Below, in pieces: positions 44,131-56,825 of a stretch of 64,000 nucleotides of DNA. The notes beneath the pieces are model-generated. The model was not told where the DNA came from. It worked only from the letters and a program-made list of their open reading frames with translations, and made no database searches. Source of the DNA: Prunus persica (Eukaryota > Streptophyta > Magnoliopsida > Rosales > Rosaceae); assembly GCF_000346465.2 (NCBI RefSeq), contig NC_034014.1:6516507-6580506 (forward strand), read 5' to 3'. The position numbers and the translations under genes were made by a program. Every line of letters begins with the position of its first letter. The first letter of the stretch is position 1.

Positions 44131-47100
44131 ATGGTCTGCAACTCGCATGGCTTCGAGCACTCCCACAAAACCCTACACTTCAACCTCGACCGCCACGTCA
44201 TCATCGTCACCAACCCCATCACCACTGCATCCCATTTTGACTATGAGACTGCAGTTAATGACTACTTGGCAAACCGTCCTTCTTTTGGTTCCTCTGTTCA
44301 AAGGTCTCAAGTAATTCCTGAGTGCCAAATTTGCAACAAACGAGGCCATACTGCTCCAAACTGCTTCTATCGAGTTCCTGACAATTCTTCTGTGCCTAAT
44401 CCTGTTGTGGAATGCCAGATTTGTGGAAAGAAAGGTCACACAGCCTTGAATTGCTACCATAGAGCTAACTTTTCCTATCAAGGCATTGCACCTCCTGCTC
44501 AGCTCCATGCAATGACAGCTCAAACCTCTCCTTCATTTTTTGCTGATGAGTTTTGGATCGCCGACAGTGGTGCATCTCATCATATGACCAATAATGTGAC
44601 TTAGTTGGCTCAAGTTGCTCCTTATACCGCTGATGAGAAAATAACTGTTGGGAATGGCGAAGGTCTGTGCATTGCTCATGTTGGCAGTGCTTCCATTCCT
44701 AGTATTTCTGGTTCTCTTCGCCTTAATCAAGTTTATCATGTGCCTCAGTTGGCTGCCAGCTTGTTATCCATTTACCAGTTGTGTAAGGATAATAAATGCT
44801 GGGTGATTTTTGATGACTCATATATCTATGTGCAGGACAAAGCAACGAAGGTTCTGCTGTACAAGGGTCGCAGTAACAAGGGTCTGTATCCAATTCCTCA
44901 AGCTCTGGGTGATTTGTCAATAAGGTCTAATACCAAGTCTTCACCAATTGTAGTTGAAGGGATTGCCTCTACTCCAACAGCTTTACTTGGGAAACCAGTA
45001 TCTTCAGTTCTTTGGCATCAAAGATTTGGTCATGTGTCCAACGAAGTTCTTACTCAGATGTTGAAACAGTCTCAAATTTCTAGTGTTTCAGATTCCTCTC
45101 AGAGTGTATGTAGTTTTTGTTTGAGTGGTAAAATGCACCGACTTCCTTTTGCTAGTTCCCAGTCTCATTTTTCATTACCTTTTCAGCGATTACACTCTGA
45201 TGTATGGGGTCCTTCCTCCTCTGTAGCATTTGGTGGATATAGATATTATGTGTCAATCATCGATGACTGTACTCGATTCCTCTGGATTTTTCCATTAATC
45301 AATAAATCTGAGGTTTTTCCTACATTTGTGAAATTTCATGCGTATATTACTAAGCACTTTCAAGCTTCTGTGCAATATTTTCAATCTGATGGTGGTGGGG
45401 AGTATAATAGTAAAGCATTTAAAGATTTCTTGGCTTTTAAGGGAATTCTCCATCAGATTTCATGTCCTTATACCCCTCAGCAAAATGGGATTGCTGAGAG
45501 GAAGAATAGGCATATTATTGAAACCACAATTACATTACTTGCTACTGCTGCCTTGAATGACAAGTTTTGGTACTATGCTGCAGCTCATGCTGCCTTTCTC
45601 ATAAATCATATGCCTTGTCAGCTTCTTCAAATGACATCTTCATACTTCAAATTGTTTGGTCATAATCCTGAGCTTCAATCATTAAAAGTTTTTGGATCTG
45701 CAGTATATCCACTTCTTCGACCCTATAATTCTCACAAGTTAGAGCCACGATCAGCAGAGCATGTGTTCCTTGGATACTCTCTTGGTTATAAGGGTGTTAT
45801 TTGTTTTCATCCTGACACTCATAAAGTGGTTATTTCAAGACATGTGATTTATGATGAAACTCAGTTTCCAATGAAGAATTATTCAGTATCCTCAACCCAA
45901 TCTTCTTCTGTCATGACACACTTGTCTCCTTCAGCTATAGCAGTTTCATTGCCTTATAGATATGTTACTCCCATAGAGTCTGATCACTCTCCTCTCCCAT
46001 GTTCAAATGAGAATTCATCTTCTTCAGTATCTACATCTGAGGCTCAAGAGGTCTTAGGTTCTGCTCAGACTATGCAACCTATTTTGGATCCTGCTCAATT
46101 ACAGGTTTTGCTTCCTCTCTCTGTCACAGATGCCTCTAGTTCTTCTTCTCATATTTCCATTCCACAGCATGGTCATTCTATGCAAACTCGTCTTAAAAGT
46201 GGTATTAGCAAGAAGAAAGATTTTGGTGATTTTCAATGTTTTTCCACTTGTTTATCTACAATTACTGCTCTTGATGAGCCTCATACTTTTCGTGAAGCTA
46301 GTACAAAGTCTGAGTGGCAGCAGGCTATGACAGAGGAAATTCAAGCATTACAAACTCAAGGTACATGGGATTTAGTTCCTCCACCCTCTGATAAGAATAT
46401 TGTTGGTTGTCGTTGGATTTACAAAATTAAAAGACATGCTGATGGACGTATTGCTCGATATAGAGCTCGTTTAGTTGCACAAGGTTTTAGTCAAAAACAA
46501 GGTATAGATTTTGACGAAACCTTTAGTCATGTAGTTCGTCATACCACAGTTCGATTGATTTTAAGTTTGGCTGCAACTCATAAATGGTGTTTGCGCCAAT
46601 TGGACGTTAAAAACGCCTTTCTTCATGGTGACCTACAGGAGGAAGTGTACATGAAACAGCCTTTGGGATTCATTGATGATCATTATCCAGATTATGTATG
46701 TCGGCTACGAAAGTCTCTTTACGGTCTTAAACAGGCACCATGTGCTTGGAATGCCAAGTTCACTGGATATCTTCCAGCTTTGGGCTTTGTTTCTTCACAC
46801 TCCGATCCTAGTCTCTTTGTGAAGCATGATGGTCCTAATGTGGTTATTCTTTTGCTGTATGTGGATGACATTATCATCACTGGGTCAAGTTCTACCCTAG
46901 TGCAATATGTGATTGATGATTTGGGACAAGTGTTTGATATGAAAGATATTGGCCAGCTTACTTATTTCTTGGGCTTGGAGGTTTCTTATCAGTCCAATGG
47001 TGATTTGTTTGTCAACCAAGCTAAATATGCTCGTGATTTACTTAAGAGAGCTGGCATGGAAACATGTAAACCATCAATTACACCTTGTAAACCTCATTGT

Positions 47101-47823
47101 CATGTTCTGACAACTGATGGTACATTACTTCCTGATCCTACAATGTTTCGCAGCTTGGTTGGAGCTCTTCAATACCTCACATTCACACGCCCAGATCTGG
47201 CATATGCTGTGAACACCGTATGCCAGTTTATGACTGCTCCCACTGATATTCATATGACTTTAGTTAAGCATATACTGAGATATGTGCAAGGCACTTTATC
47301 TTATGGTTTGACATTTACATATGGTTCTTCTGTTTTGGTTGGCTATAGTGACGTAGATTGGGCTGGGGATCCCAATACTCGTCGCTCTACTACAGGGTAT
47401 GTTGTATTTCTTGGACAGAATCCTATCTCTTGGTCCTCTCGTAAGCAATCTTCTGTCTCTCGTAGTTCTACAGAGGTAGAGTATCGAGCTCTTGCCAACT
47501 ATGCTGCTGATATCTCTTGGATCAGATATTTTCTTCAAGACTTACATATTGTTATTCCTGAAGCTCCAGTCTTACATAGTGACAATTTATCAGCATTGGC
47601 CTTAAGTAGTAATCCAGTTTTGCACTCTCGCATAAAGCATTTAGAACTTGATTTTCACTTTATCAGAGAACGGGTTCAGCGTCATGATTTGGTGGTTCGA
47701 TATGTCAATACTGAAGACCAAGTTGCCGACATTTTCACAAAGGGCCTGCATAGTCCATTGTTTTTGAAACACTGTCACAATCTTAGTGTTGGTCCAGCCA
47801 CCACTGCGATTGAGGGGGGATGA
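44131..47823 (+). pseudogene. copia gag-pol, almost entirely open, one in-frame TAG, 5'-truncated
   Basis: A single frame runs from about 44,236 (gag C-terminus) to the TGA at 47,821-47,823, interrupted only by TAG at 44,602-44,604. Two CCHC zinc knuckles (CQICNKRGHTAPNC, CQICGKKGHTALNC) lie at about 44,320-44,460. Protease DSGASHHMT is at about 44,560. Integrase spans 45,000-45,900 (HSDVWGP, SDGGGEYNS, NGIAERKN). RT contains YVDDIIITG near 46,860, and RNase H has YSDVDWAG and ADIFTKGL before the end. The first part of gag, the primer site and the 5' LTR are missing. The first ~35 codons of the open frame (44,131-44,235) do not look like copia and may be flanking DNA. This is the least decayed of the three pol regions here. 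Confidence 0.93.
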
Positions 47824-48060
47824 TTGGCAAAAGACATGTATATAATGCTGACATGGCATGCTGAATTGTTTAGTTAGTTAGAAGTTCACGTGGGTTCACA
47901 TGTTTGTTAAGTCGTAGCTGAGAAGCTAAGTGCTTCTGTCATATAAATATTAGATACTGTTCATTGTAAAGCAGATTGAAAAATGAGAGAAAATTAATAA
48001 AAGAAATTGCAAGCTTCTTCTCAAAGTTTCTTCCTACGTCTTCATTGAACTTTGTTATCA
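47821..48060 (+). repeat. 3' LTR of the third copia element (240 bp)
   Basis: A purine tract GAGGGGGGA ends at 47,820, followed by TGATTGGC. The probable end is GTTATCA at 48,060, giving TGAT..ATCA. It overlaps the pol stop codon. No 5' partner is found between 43.8 and 44.2 kb, so no TSD can be read. Confidence 0.65.
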
Positions 48061-48156
48061 CTTTCCACCAACTCTAGGCTAAGCACCGAGAAACCCATGT
48101 GGGAAGTTCACCTTCTCATGGCTCACAAATACGACGTCTTTTGAATCCAGCACGCT

Positions 48157-48405
48157 TTGGGAGATAGGGTTTCGCTCATGTCTATGTTCTTGGGAGATGA
48201 GGAAAAGATACCAACTTTGGCTTCTGGGAAGAGGAACAGAGCGAATTATGGAAATGGCTTGTGTGTTTTGTTGATTGTGTTTGTGGGTATGTTATGGTTG
48301 AGCTTGATTTTTGTGGTGGAGTTTGTGTTAAGGTGCTTGATTTTTGGGGATGAATTTGGACAATGGTGGAGGCAGTGGTGGTGTCAAGGCTCTGAGTTGG
48401 GATGA
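48157..48405 (+). other. Small open frame with a hydrophobic segment, inside the MULE-like region
   Basis: 82 codons from ATG 48,157 to TGA 48,405. The middle (GLCVLLIVFVGMLWLSLIFV) is a plausible transmembrane stretch and the end is Trp-rich. I recognise no family. It lies between the copia LTR and the right inverted repeat, so it could be an exon fragment captured by the element, or chance. Confidence 0.25.
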
Positions 48406-48439
48406 ATCTAAGTAGTGGTTTGGGGCAAAGGATTGGGGT

Positions 48440-48715
48440 CGGGGAAAGGGGTGGCTTGGGGTTGAAGGGTTTTTTTTTTTGTTTTTTGTTTTTTGTTTAT
48501 TTTTAATTGATTTTTAAATATTCTATGAATATCTTATTACACTTAAACGAAAACCAAAAAATAAAAATGTGGGACTCATAAATTTCACGTAGGCAATTAA
48601 AAGGATATCTGATGGAAACCCTAATGATGGAATTACATTGCAACAAATTAAAAAGACCAGGGTATCTAATTGCAAAAATAGAGAGTACAGGAACTAACAT
48701 GCCTTACGAGTGTAG
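48440..48715. repeat. Right long terminal inverted repeat of the MULE-like element
   Basis: Reverse-complement partner of 43,812-44,075 with moderate divergence (roughly four in five bases identical by eye). Matching stops near 48,713, where a different repeat (TAGGGATGGCAAAAATTCCC) begins. Confidence 0.65.
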
Positions 48716-49195
48716 GGATGGCAAAAATTCCCTTGGGGGCGGGTCCCTGTTCCTAACAGGGGGAGATTTTAAGGCCAAATGGGTATCGGGTACGGAAATC
48801 CTCGAACTTGAAAAATCCCCGATGGGTATGGAGAGGGATTGGTATTGGCGTCCCTATCCCTAAACCCGACCCGAAAATATATATGTTTATATTTAAATAA
48901 ATAAATATATATAATTATAATATTTATATTTAACTCTTAAGTTAACCTCCCTCTCCTAATTCTTGCTAATCTTCTTTGGAATTTCATATTTAAGTGATTT
49001 TGAATAGTTGAGTTGAACTTTATAGTTAATTTGGATGTGTTGAATGAGAAATTAATATGAAAATTAATGTTAAAATGTATGATATATATATATATATATT
49101 TTAGTAAAAAAAATATCGAGGATTCGGGCGGGGAATGGGGAATAGTCTGACAAGACCCGACCCAAATTCCACTTTGGAATCTGTTTTCGATCAAT
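48716..49195. repeat. MITE-like sequence with GGGGA/CCCGAC motifs
   Basis: It starts TAGGGATGGCAAAAATTCCC with GGGCGGGTCCC. Near the right side come GATTCGGGCGGGGAATGGGG and AAGACCCGACCC. The layout recalls hAT-type MITEs such as the one at 51.2 kb, but the right terminus does not mirror the left, so it is decayed or truncated. No gene is seen. Confidence 0.45.
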
Positions 49196-51205
49196 TTTCT
49201 GGTTTAATCGCTTAGAATCATGGCTAGATATGGCTATGTATGGAAAGAGGAGAGAGAGATGAAGAGTTTGCAAGTTGTGGCACTCGATTTGGTGGCTGGA
49301 CAGAGGAGAAAACTGAGTTTGAAAATGGTTGTTCATGATATTCGCAAAGGAGAAGAAAAATCTGGGTTTAAGAAATCTGAACTTTGAAAAATTTATGATT
49401 ATGCCACTGGACTTCTGTAGACCATATCTTCTTCGTTACAACTCCGATTTGAGCCTACTACGTGTCTACGGACTCATCTCGACGTGCTCTATGCAACGGT
49501 ACAATTGAAATCCTCAAATTCCTTCTCGAGCGAAAAGTCAACTTTTCTCTCATAAACCATTCTAAGGGCAAAATTGTTTTCCGCTCTAATAAACTAATAA
49601 TTAAATATTATTTAAGGACCGAGTTGTTACATAATCCCCCAACGAGGACAAGAATAAAAAATATTATAACACTCACATTTTTATAACATTTTTTATTCTT
49701 CTAACAAGATAATATACCATCATTGTACATGATTTAGGCAAGAGTGCCACTTCCGCTAGTGGTAAAGTGGTATAATTGGGTATTGGAAGTCAAGGGTTTG
49801 AATCCCCTTAGCGCATCAACACCTGTATTATTTCATATTTTTTGTTTGATCGGTCCAATTTGGTGAACTGACGAGTTAAAATTTATGAAATTGTGAATTG
49901 AACTAATCTTACTAGTTTTGGCCAGTCGGGTTAAAGCCGAGTTGGCCGGTTTTCGGTTGATTGGTGTGCCCTAATTTCCGTATCCATGTGGCTCAAATGA
50001 AGTAAAATACATTTAAATAGACAGAGCAACCAACCAAGCTATGCATTCTAATAATGCATAACATATGAGCTGAATTGGCCTATGGCTGTAGGTGTTCAAT
50101 TATAAATATAGTAGGAGTGAGGACCACCAAACCACCACCAAAATCAGTGGGACCACTACACCACCATACTCTGTGGGCCCTATTGAAATCGGTCACAAGT
50201 CTTGTAATCGTGTCATGTGCTACTAACACTTGTGATATTTTCATTCTCTTCAAGCCCCTACGATTCTAAGAGTATGGCAAATCTTGCTCACAGTCGTAAT
50301 TTGTAAATACCAACCATCTACGTGGTTTTGGGACATAGAATTAACATTTCTTTTTTGTCCCTATTGCATCAAGTGTTGCACACAATTGTTGACTTTCTAG
50401 TGAGGGGTCTCACACACACATTATTGTCTTCAAGTTTCGAACTTAAGACTACTAATCTGCAAGTCAAGATTATTTTTTACTAGACTAGAGCTCGTTGATA
50501 GGAACCTCAATGTTTAAATCTAAGTACTGCAGGCTTCCAAATACAATTACCTTTTGTTAAGGACTTATAATTAGGAGGAACCTCTAAAAACAAGTAGTTG
50601 GTAGGAAGAAACCAAGGGTTAGAGTTGACATTTTCATTCTCTATCTTATCCTCTGATTGTTAGATTTAGATGCTCATGGGTGACTGCTGGTATGGTTAAA
50701 ATTTTTTTTTTTTCTATTCAAAAAATGGAGAGGATGGAATAAATTCTTAATGGTGCTTATTTTTTTCTTTTCTTTTCTGACAATGGAAAATGTTCTAAAT
50801 TCAATTCCTTCACGTCATTCATCGTAAAATAAAACAAAAATGGTAGCTGTTTTTCAAACACCATGTCAAAATTTACACCTATGTATGGACTAGAGTCTTT
50901 TATCACTTTGCAAAAATATAAAAGAATGAGGTGGCTGGCTCCATGTACCATATTATTGAAGAAGAGTAAACTTAGCATTTATACCCTAATAAAGGAACAG
51001 TAAACCATATTATGATGATAAATAATAGGCACTATATAATTGTTATTACAAATAATGTGACTTTTTTTCCGTTAATACAAGCGATATTAAAATTCAAATT
51101 TGAACAAAGCACTTCGAGCGAGCGAGAGAAGAGATGACAGATTAACCACATAAGTTACAAGTTCTTTTAAAAAATATAGGTATTTTTAATCAAACAATGT
51201 GACAT
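49196..51205. other. Gene-free interval with SINE- or tRNA-like scraps
   Basis: No protein gene recognised. 49,752-49,815 has TAGTGGTAAAGTGG and, 30 bp later, GGGTTTGAATCCCC, resembling the A and B boxes of a tRNA promoter. A cloverleaf is not convincing. 50,430-50,510 (TTCGAACTTAAGACTACTAA, GACTAGAGCTCG) looks like part of a SINE or LTR repeat. The rest is AT-rich. Confidence 0.4.
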
Positions 51206-51213
51206 ACGGTTAT

Positions 51214-51803
51214 TAGGGGTGGGCACTCAAACCGGCGAACCGGAAATCCGAACCGAACCGCACCGAACCAAATCGGAAAAAAATCGAGTTGACCAAAAAG
51301 TCAAAAACCGGTCAAAAACCGAACCGGACCGGTTTGGACCGGTTCCGGATCCGGTTTCATGTCTTCAAAAACCGAACCGGGCCGAACCGAACCGGTGAAA
51401 CTAAAAAAAATATATAATTTCAATATATATTTATATTTAATGCTATATTTTTAATTTCACTAAAAAAACTTAATATTTATCCAAGTTCAATGTCAAAATA
51501 TCTCTCTTTTCTCACTTTAATATTTATTTTTTATATGAAATTGAATAATTTGTTAATTTTCAAGTAAAAAAAATAATATTTCAGTTGAGAATTGTATTAA
51601 AAAATAATTTTAAAAAATAATTTTTATAATCCGGTTCAAAACCGAACCGGAACCGAAACCGGACCGAAACCGGTTCAAACCGAACCGGACAGTTTTTGAA
51701 ATTTTTTTTATTAAAACCGAACCGAACCAAATCGGATGAATAGTACCGGATCGGTTCTAATTTGAGGCAAAAACCGATCCAAACCGAACCGTGCCCACCC
51801 CTA
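51214..51803. mobile_element. hAT-type MITE, 590 bp, with 13-bp TIRs and 8-bp TSD
   Basis: Termini TAGGGGTGGGCAC and GTGCCCACCCCTA are perfect 13-bp inverted repeats. The flanks carry the perfect 8-bp duplication ACGGTTAT at 51,206-51,213 and 51,804-51,811, the hAT signature. Subterminal regions are packed with CCGAACCG and CCGGTT motifs, and the centre is AT-rich. No transposase is encoded, so it is non-autonomous. Confidence 0.93.
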
Positions 51804-51811
51804 ACGGTTAT

Positions 51812-52965
51812 TATCTTATCTAAACTCTAATCTTTTGTTGGAACATTATCTAATTAATCTGTGGTGTCTCAGCCTGTGTGCACCAAAATGTCGTCGTCTT
51901 ACTTTTTGGTACCCCTCCTCTATTTTCAATTATTCATTAGCACATAACATTCCATAAAACAAAAAAACAAAGAAGAAAAAAGGTTAATTATTAGGCACAA
52001 GTCACGGAATAAACTCACCAGAAACAAAGAAGAAAAAAATACGAAAAAACAAAAAGTTTATATCCTTTTTTAATCTTTTCAATGACGTGGCGGGCGCTGG
52101 CACTAAAAGAAGAACGAGAGAGAGAGAACGAAGGTCGTTACTGCGCAACAACCGCCACTTCTACCGTTGACGTACTGTCATCTCGACGTGGGTTAATCTC
52201 CACCGTCGATCTCATCCTCCACACCCAGTCCCCTGTCCCACCACAAATTCCCATACTCCACTGCCCACGACACCAGATCCCACGCGATCCAAAAACAAGT
52301 AATAAAAAATTAAAATAAACCAAAAAAAAAAAAAAAGATGGAGAATAAATATTTTTTTCTTCTTCAAGTTTTGTAGTGGTTATAACAACATTTACCTAGC
52401 AAGAAGCTTCTAGTTAAAGGGCTTGAGCATTTATCTTTTGACTCGAGGTCATAATTTCGATTAATCTCTTTATTAATAATAGTGCTTATATTTCTATAGA
52501 GGAGGTTTTGTATTTGTATTTCTCTTTTCTGTATTTAAAAAGAAAATTTTATTGTAAGTGGAGTATAGTTTAATTGATTGAGTTCTTCCAACTATGTTAA
52601 AAAGGAAATTTCATTGCGAGTGGAATATAGTTTAGTTGATAGAGTTCTTCCAACTCTGTCAATGCGGAATCGAAGCCCCAGACACCCTACTGAATATTTG
52701 TGTAAATATCCTCTTTTAAAAAATCCTTATTGCCAAAATAAAAAATGAAAATTCCACTGCAACTGCAACGAACCAAAAAGGCACCTCTCTCTTTTTCTCA
52801 CTCAACTTTTTACACTCTTTCTTTGTCAACCTTTTAGTCCAGACCTCATTTTCTCCCACATTTCCTTTTTCTTAAATTTTTCTTCTTCAATGTAATAAAA
52901 ATCACTCCACGCTCTTTTCAACTCTTAATTTTCCGTTTTCTTTGTTCGCCACAATTGCTGTCTTT
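51812..52965. other. Upstream flank of the hydrolase gene with a tandem tRNA-like duplication
   Basis: 52,550-52,670 holds two copies of a ~66-bp unit (AGTGGAGTATAGTTTAATTG / AGTGGAATATAGTTTAGTTG, each followed by GAGTTCTTCCAACT). It has a SINE or tRNA-like flavour and is followed by GGAATCGAAGCCCC. The remainder before the ATG is T-rich leader-like DNA. An open frame at 52,082-52,318 has no recognisable features. Confidence 0.45.
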
Positions 52966-55900
52966 ATGTCGGGGCCGGATTCTGGACCCGAGTTCTCTGC
53001 GGGTCGGCCCAGGCCATGGCGACCCGACGATCTTCTAAACGCCAACAGCAACACGGAGAGAGCAGCGTACGGCGTTGTTCCGGGGGTTGTGGGCGCCAAT
53101 GCGAGCCAGCCGGTGCCGCCGGAGACGGTGGGAGGGCTTGTGCGGGAGTTTTCAAAAGCGGCGGCGGAGATGGCCGTGGAGTTCGGGAAAGGGTGCAGGG
53201 ATATAGTGCGGCAGAGCCTAGGGAATCGCGACTCTGTATTGGTCAGAAGCTTCGGGAAGGTCAGGGACTCGTACTTGGGGAAGATAGTAACGCGGCTTCG
53301 CGGGAAATTGAGGTTCATCAACGAGTATTTGCCTGAGGATAAGGAGCCGCTTCATGCTTGGTCTGTGATTGTGTTCGTCTCGTTTCTTGCTTTTGCAGGT
53401 GCGTGAGAGTGTGTGTGGTTTGATGTGTTGTGTTTGGTTGGTGAGAAAATGTGGGCGGAAAGAAACGAGCTTTTGCGGTTGTTTATAATTTATGCTCTGT
53501 TTGGTTGCTGAGAAACTTCAGGACTAATAGTTTATTTATTTATTTATTTATAGGTTATGCTTGTTATGCGTTTTGAAATTTTGGTAAATATGAAAATTTT
53601 TGGGACATTAAAATGTTTCAGCAGAAGAGGTGTGACTCAAGTTTTTGTTATGTTTTTCGAAACGTTTTCTTGTGTTTGGTTGATGAGAAAATGAAGGAAA
53701 TAGGACTTTAAATTTCACTGTTCACGATTTTTATTTATTCAGTTTTCTGGACTTGTTTTAGCTTACAAATGGATCCTTGAAAACTACATGATCTAATTCA
53801 TTTCTTGACAACCGAACATAATATTTTGGAAATCTTGGAAGTGTTCTGGAAAAAGCTTCATACAACATATCTGGTCTCACAGTGGTCAAAATTTATCATA
53901 CACCGCAATTAACTTTAGTACAAATATTTTAATTTTAACATTTGAAACTTGAAATTTCATTTTCACCATTCTTACATGTAGAATTCGTGCTCCTGTTAGT
54001 CAGATTATTCATGAGATCTTTTTTGTTTATTGTTGTGTTTTATTTCCCAAGTATAATTGGGTCTTTAAAATAAGTATGCATCTTGCTGACATGGGTTTAC
54101 AAATTTCCAGCATTGTATGTGAATAGCGAAAGTACTGTTTCCACTCCCACGCCTGAGATAAAGAAGATATACATTCATCCTCCCAGTGCTGCTCGCATAA
54201 TGCTTCCAGATGGAAGATACATAGCATACAAGGAGCAAGGTGTTCCAGCAGACAGAGCTAGATTTTCAATCATTGCTCCACATTCTTTCCTATCATCCCG
54301 GCTTGCAGGTCCTATATTTTAGATGTTTATCTGCTTCACTACCCTTTTTGTTTAATGCACAATGCACTTTCTTAGTTTTGTTCGTATCATTCTTTTGAAA
54401 ATTAGGAATACCTGGACTTAAGGCTTCTCTATTGGAAGAGTTTGGCATTCGCTTATTGTCATATGATCTTCCTGGTTTTGGAGAAAGTGATCCTCATCCC
54501 AACAGAAATCTCGAATCTTCTGCAATGGATATGTTGCTCTTAGCTGATGCTGTTGGTATTAATGACAAGTTTTGGGTTGTGGGATACTCGAGCGGAAGCA
54601 TGCATGCCTGGGCAGCACTCAGATACATTCCTGATAGACTTGCAGGTATCAATGTCTCTCTTCTATAGAATGTTTCTATGACAACACTTTTTTCCAAGTA
54701 TTGCAAATGTTTGCACAAAAAAATTAGCAAAGAAGAGGTAAAAATATGGGCACACTGTACTTTGATTCTTCGAGTGTCATCGCTTCGAAGGAATATCTGT
54801 GCTGGTAGTCTCATCTCAAGTACTATTTATTATGGTAATGACCTTGAGTTTTTTGCAATGTAGCCTGAAATTTATGATTTTCATGCAAGAAGTAATAGCT
54901 TGAAGATTTCTACGTTTACCTGGGTGAGATGTTGCTAGGTTTTTGTAACCAACATTAACATCTAATAGCCTGATCTGGCAAGAAGCCAATTCCTATATGG
55001 ATGATAAATCTTTGATTAAACTGATATTTTATGTTGATTAAACTTATAGGTGTGTTCTACAAGATTTTATGATCATTTAGAATTTTATCTGGTAACAAAA
55101 TTTTGATGCCTCTCATGTACTGTAATGAATAAAATATTTTGGAGGAAATTAGGATCTCTGCTGTATTTTGTCCAAAAGCATTTTTTCATGATCCATAGCG
55201 GTCTAACTTGCAGGTGCTGCCATGTTTGCTCCAATGGTTAATCCATATGATTCAATCATGACTAGGGAAGAGAGACGTAGAACCTGGGAGAAGTGGGCGC
55301 GAAGCAGAAAATTTTTGTACTTTTTAGCTAGGAGGTTTCCTAGATTTCTTTCGTACTTCTATCACAGAAGCTTCTTATCTGGAAAGCATGGCCAAATTGA
55401 TAAATGGCTGTCATTGTCACTGGGAAGGAGGGTGAGGACATTATCATCATTCTGTTTACAGATGGGAACATTTGGAAATTTGGCAACTAGATTTTAAATT
55501 ATTACACCAACTCATAAGTTCCTCTTATATGTAACTACGTATATGGACACGTAATCTGATCTTGGAGTTCTTAAATTGTAACAATGAAGAAATAATATCA
55601 AGGTTGATCTCTGACACGTCGCAGTGCAGTATTCTAAAAATGTACCAAAGTTCATCTACAGTTGTTCATCCAATTTTTTTTAAAACATCTTCTCCTGGTA
55701 GATCTGGAATATAATGCATAGATAATTTGTTAGAAGCTTGGTTTGCATGTCATTCTAATTCCATAGTTTGGCTCTCGTTTCTCTGTGTTTTACTTTAGGA
55801 ATCATTGAATGATCACAACGAGACTATTATTTAACCTTACCTGTATGAATTCTCATTGAATGTTTTTGTTGTTGCTGAGATTCTCCAGGACAAAGCTTTA

Positions 55901-56825
55901 ATTGAGGACCCAATCTATGAAGAGTTCTGGCAAAGGGATTTGGAAGAATCAATTAGGCAGGGAAATGTGAAACCGTTCGTGGAGGAAGCTGTTTTGCAAG
56001 TGTCGAACTGGGGTTTCAGCCTTGCAGACCTCAAATTGCAGAAGAAACAACAGGGGAAAGGCGTGCTCAATTGGCTTAAGTTTGTGCTCAGCGCAGCTCA
56101 GGAGGAATACATTGGCTTCCTTGGCCCAATACACATATGGCAGGTCAGAAGCATCTCCATTGTAACATTTTTGTTTCAGCTAATCAATTATTTACTGCTA
56201 AGATACTAGCAATATTTTGCAAGAAGACCAGGTTAAATGTTGAGTAGAATTGTAGAAAAACCAAATCAGCCATTTGACAGGGATTATTCTGATTGAGTTT
56301 CTTCCCCTCATGCTAATTTAAAACGTTACACTACAAGACAACTTTCGCTAAGTTTGTCAAGAACAGATTTCTGCTAACATACTCTTAGACAGATTGCTGG
56401 AGATAGTTTCCTTGTAACCACAATGAATCTCAAAGCAGTAAATGGCTTCAGTCAAATTACACAGAGGCCCTTATTATTGCTTATCTGAGGTATCAATTTT
56501 CTGTGAAATCAGATAGTAATTAAGACCATTTTCCTCCAATGTTTGACAGGGGATGGATGATAAGGTGGTCCCACCGTCAATGACTGATTTCGTGCACCGG
56601 ATTTTACCAGGAGTTGCAGTACATAAGCTCCCATATGAGGGCCATTTCACCTATATCTACTTCTGTGATGAATGCCATCGACAGATATTCACTACACTCT
56701 TTGGAACACCCCAAGGGGCACTGGACATTACAATAGAAGTGGATCAAAGTACTCTTGAAGGTAATACTGAAGAACAGAAAGAAGTAGCACTTGGTGATTC
56801 TGTTCCGGCACAGGCCGAGACATGA
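52966..56825 (+). CDS. Alpha/beta-hydrolase family protein, membrane-anchored, 539 aa, six exons
   Basis: Exons: 52,966-53,398, 54,111-54,308, 54,406-54,645, 55,214-55,431, 55,889-56,143 and 56,550-56,825. All introns are GT..AG and the phases join to an open 1,620-nt reading frame. The start is the first in-frame ATG (MSGPDSGPEF). After a soluble N-terminus there is a hydrophobic segment at about residues 132-149 (WSVIVFVSFLAFA), followed by the hydrolase fold. The lid-side motif is HSFLSSR, then YDLPGFGESD. The nucleophile elbow is GYSSG (Ser272), the acid lies in GMDDKVVP (Asp451 or 452), and the base in YEGHFTY (His480). All triad positions are present. Plants have a conserved but poorly characterised family of this design; the substrate is unknown. 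No lesion is seen. Confidence 0.92.

Noticed and set aside
44131..44235. Start of a complete copia gag
   Set aside because: These codons do not resemble copia gag and lack a leader or primer site; copia-like sequence begins only near 44,236.
49752..49815. A tRNA gene
   Set aside because: A-box- and B-box-like strings are present, but I cannot fold a 7-bp acceptor stem or a proper anticodon arm. More likely SINE-derived.
52082..52318. A 78-codon gene upstream of the hydrolase
   Set aside because: Low-complexity Glu/Arg start, no recognisable domain, and the opposite strand is equally open.
52550..52690. Tandem tRNA genes
   Set aside because: Two ~66-bp copies have SINE-like features but no cloverleaf.
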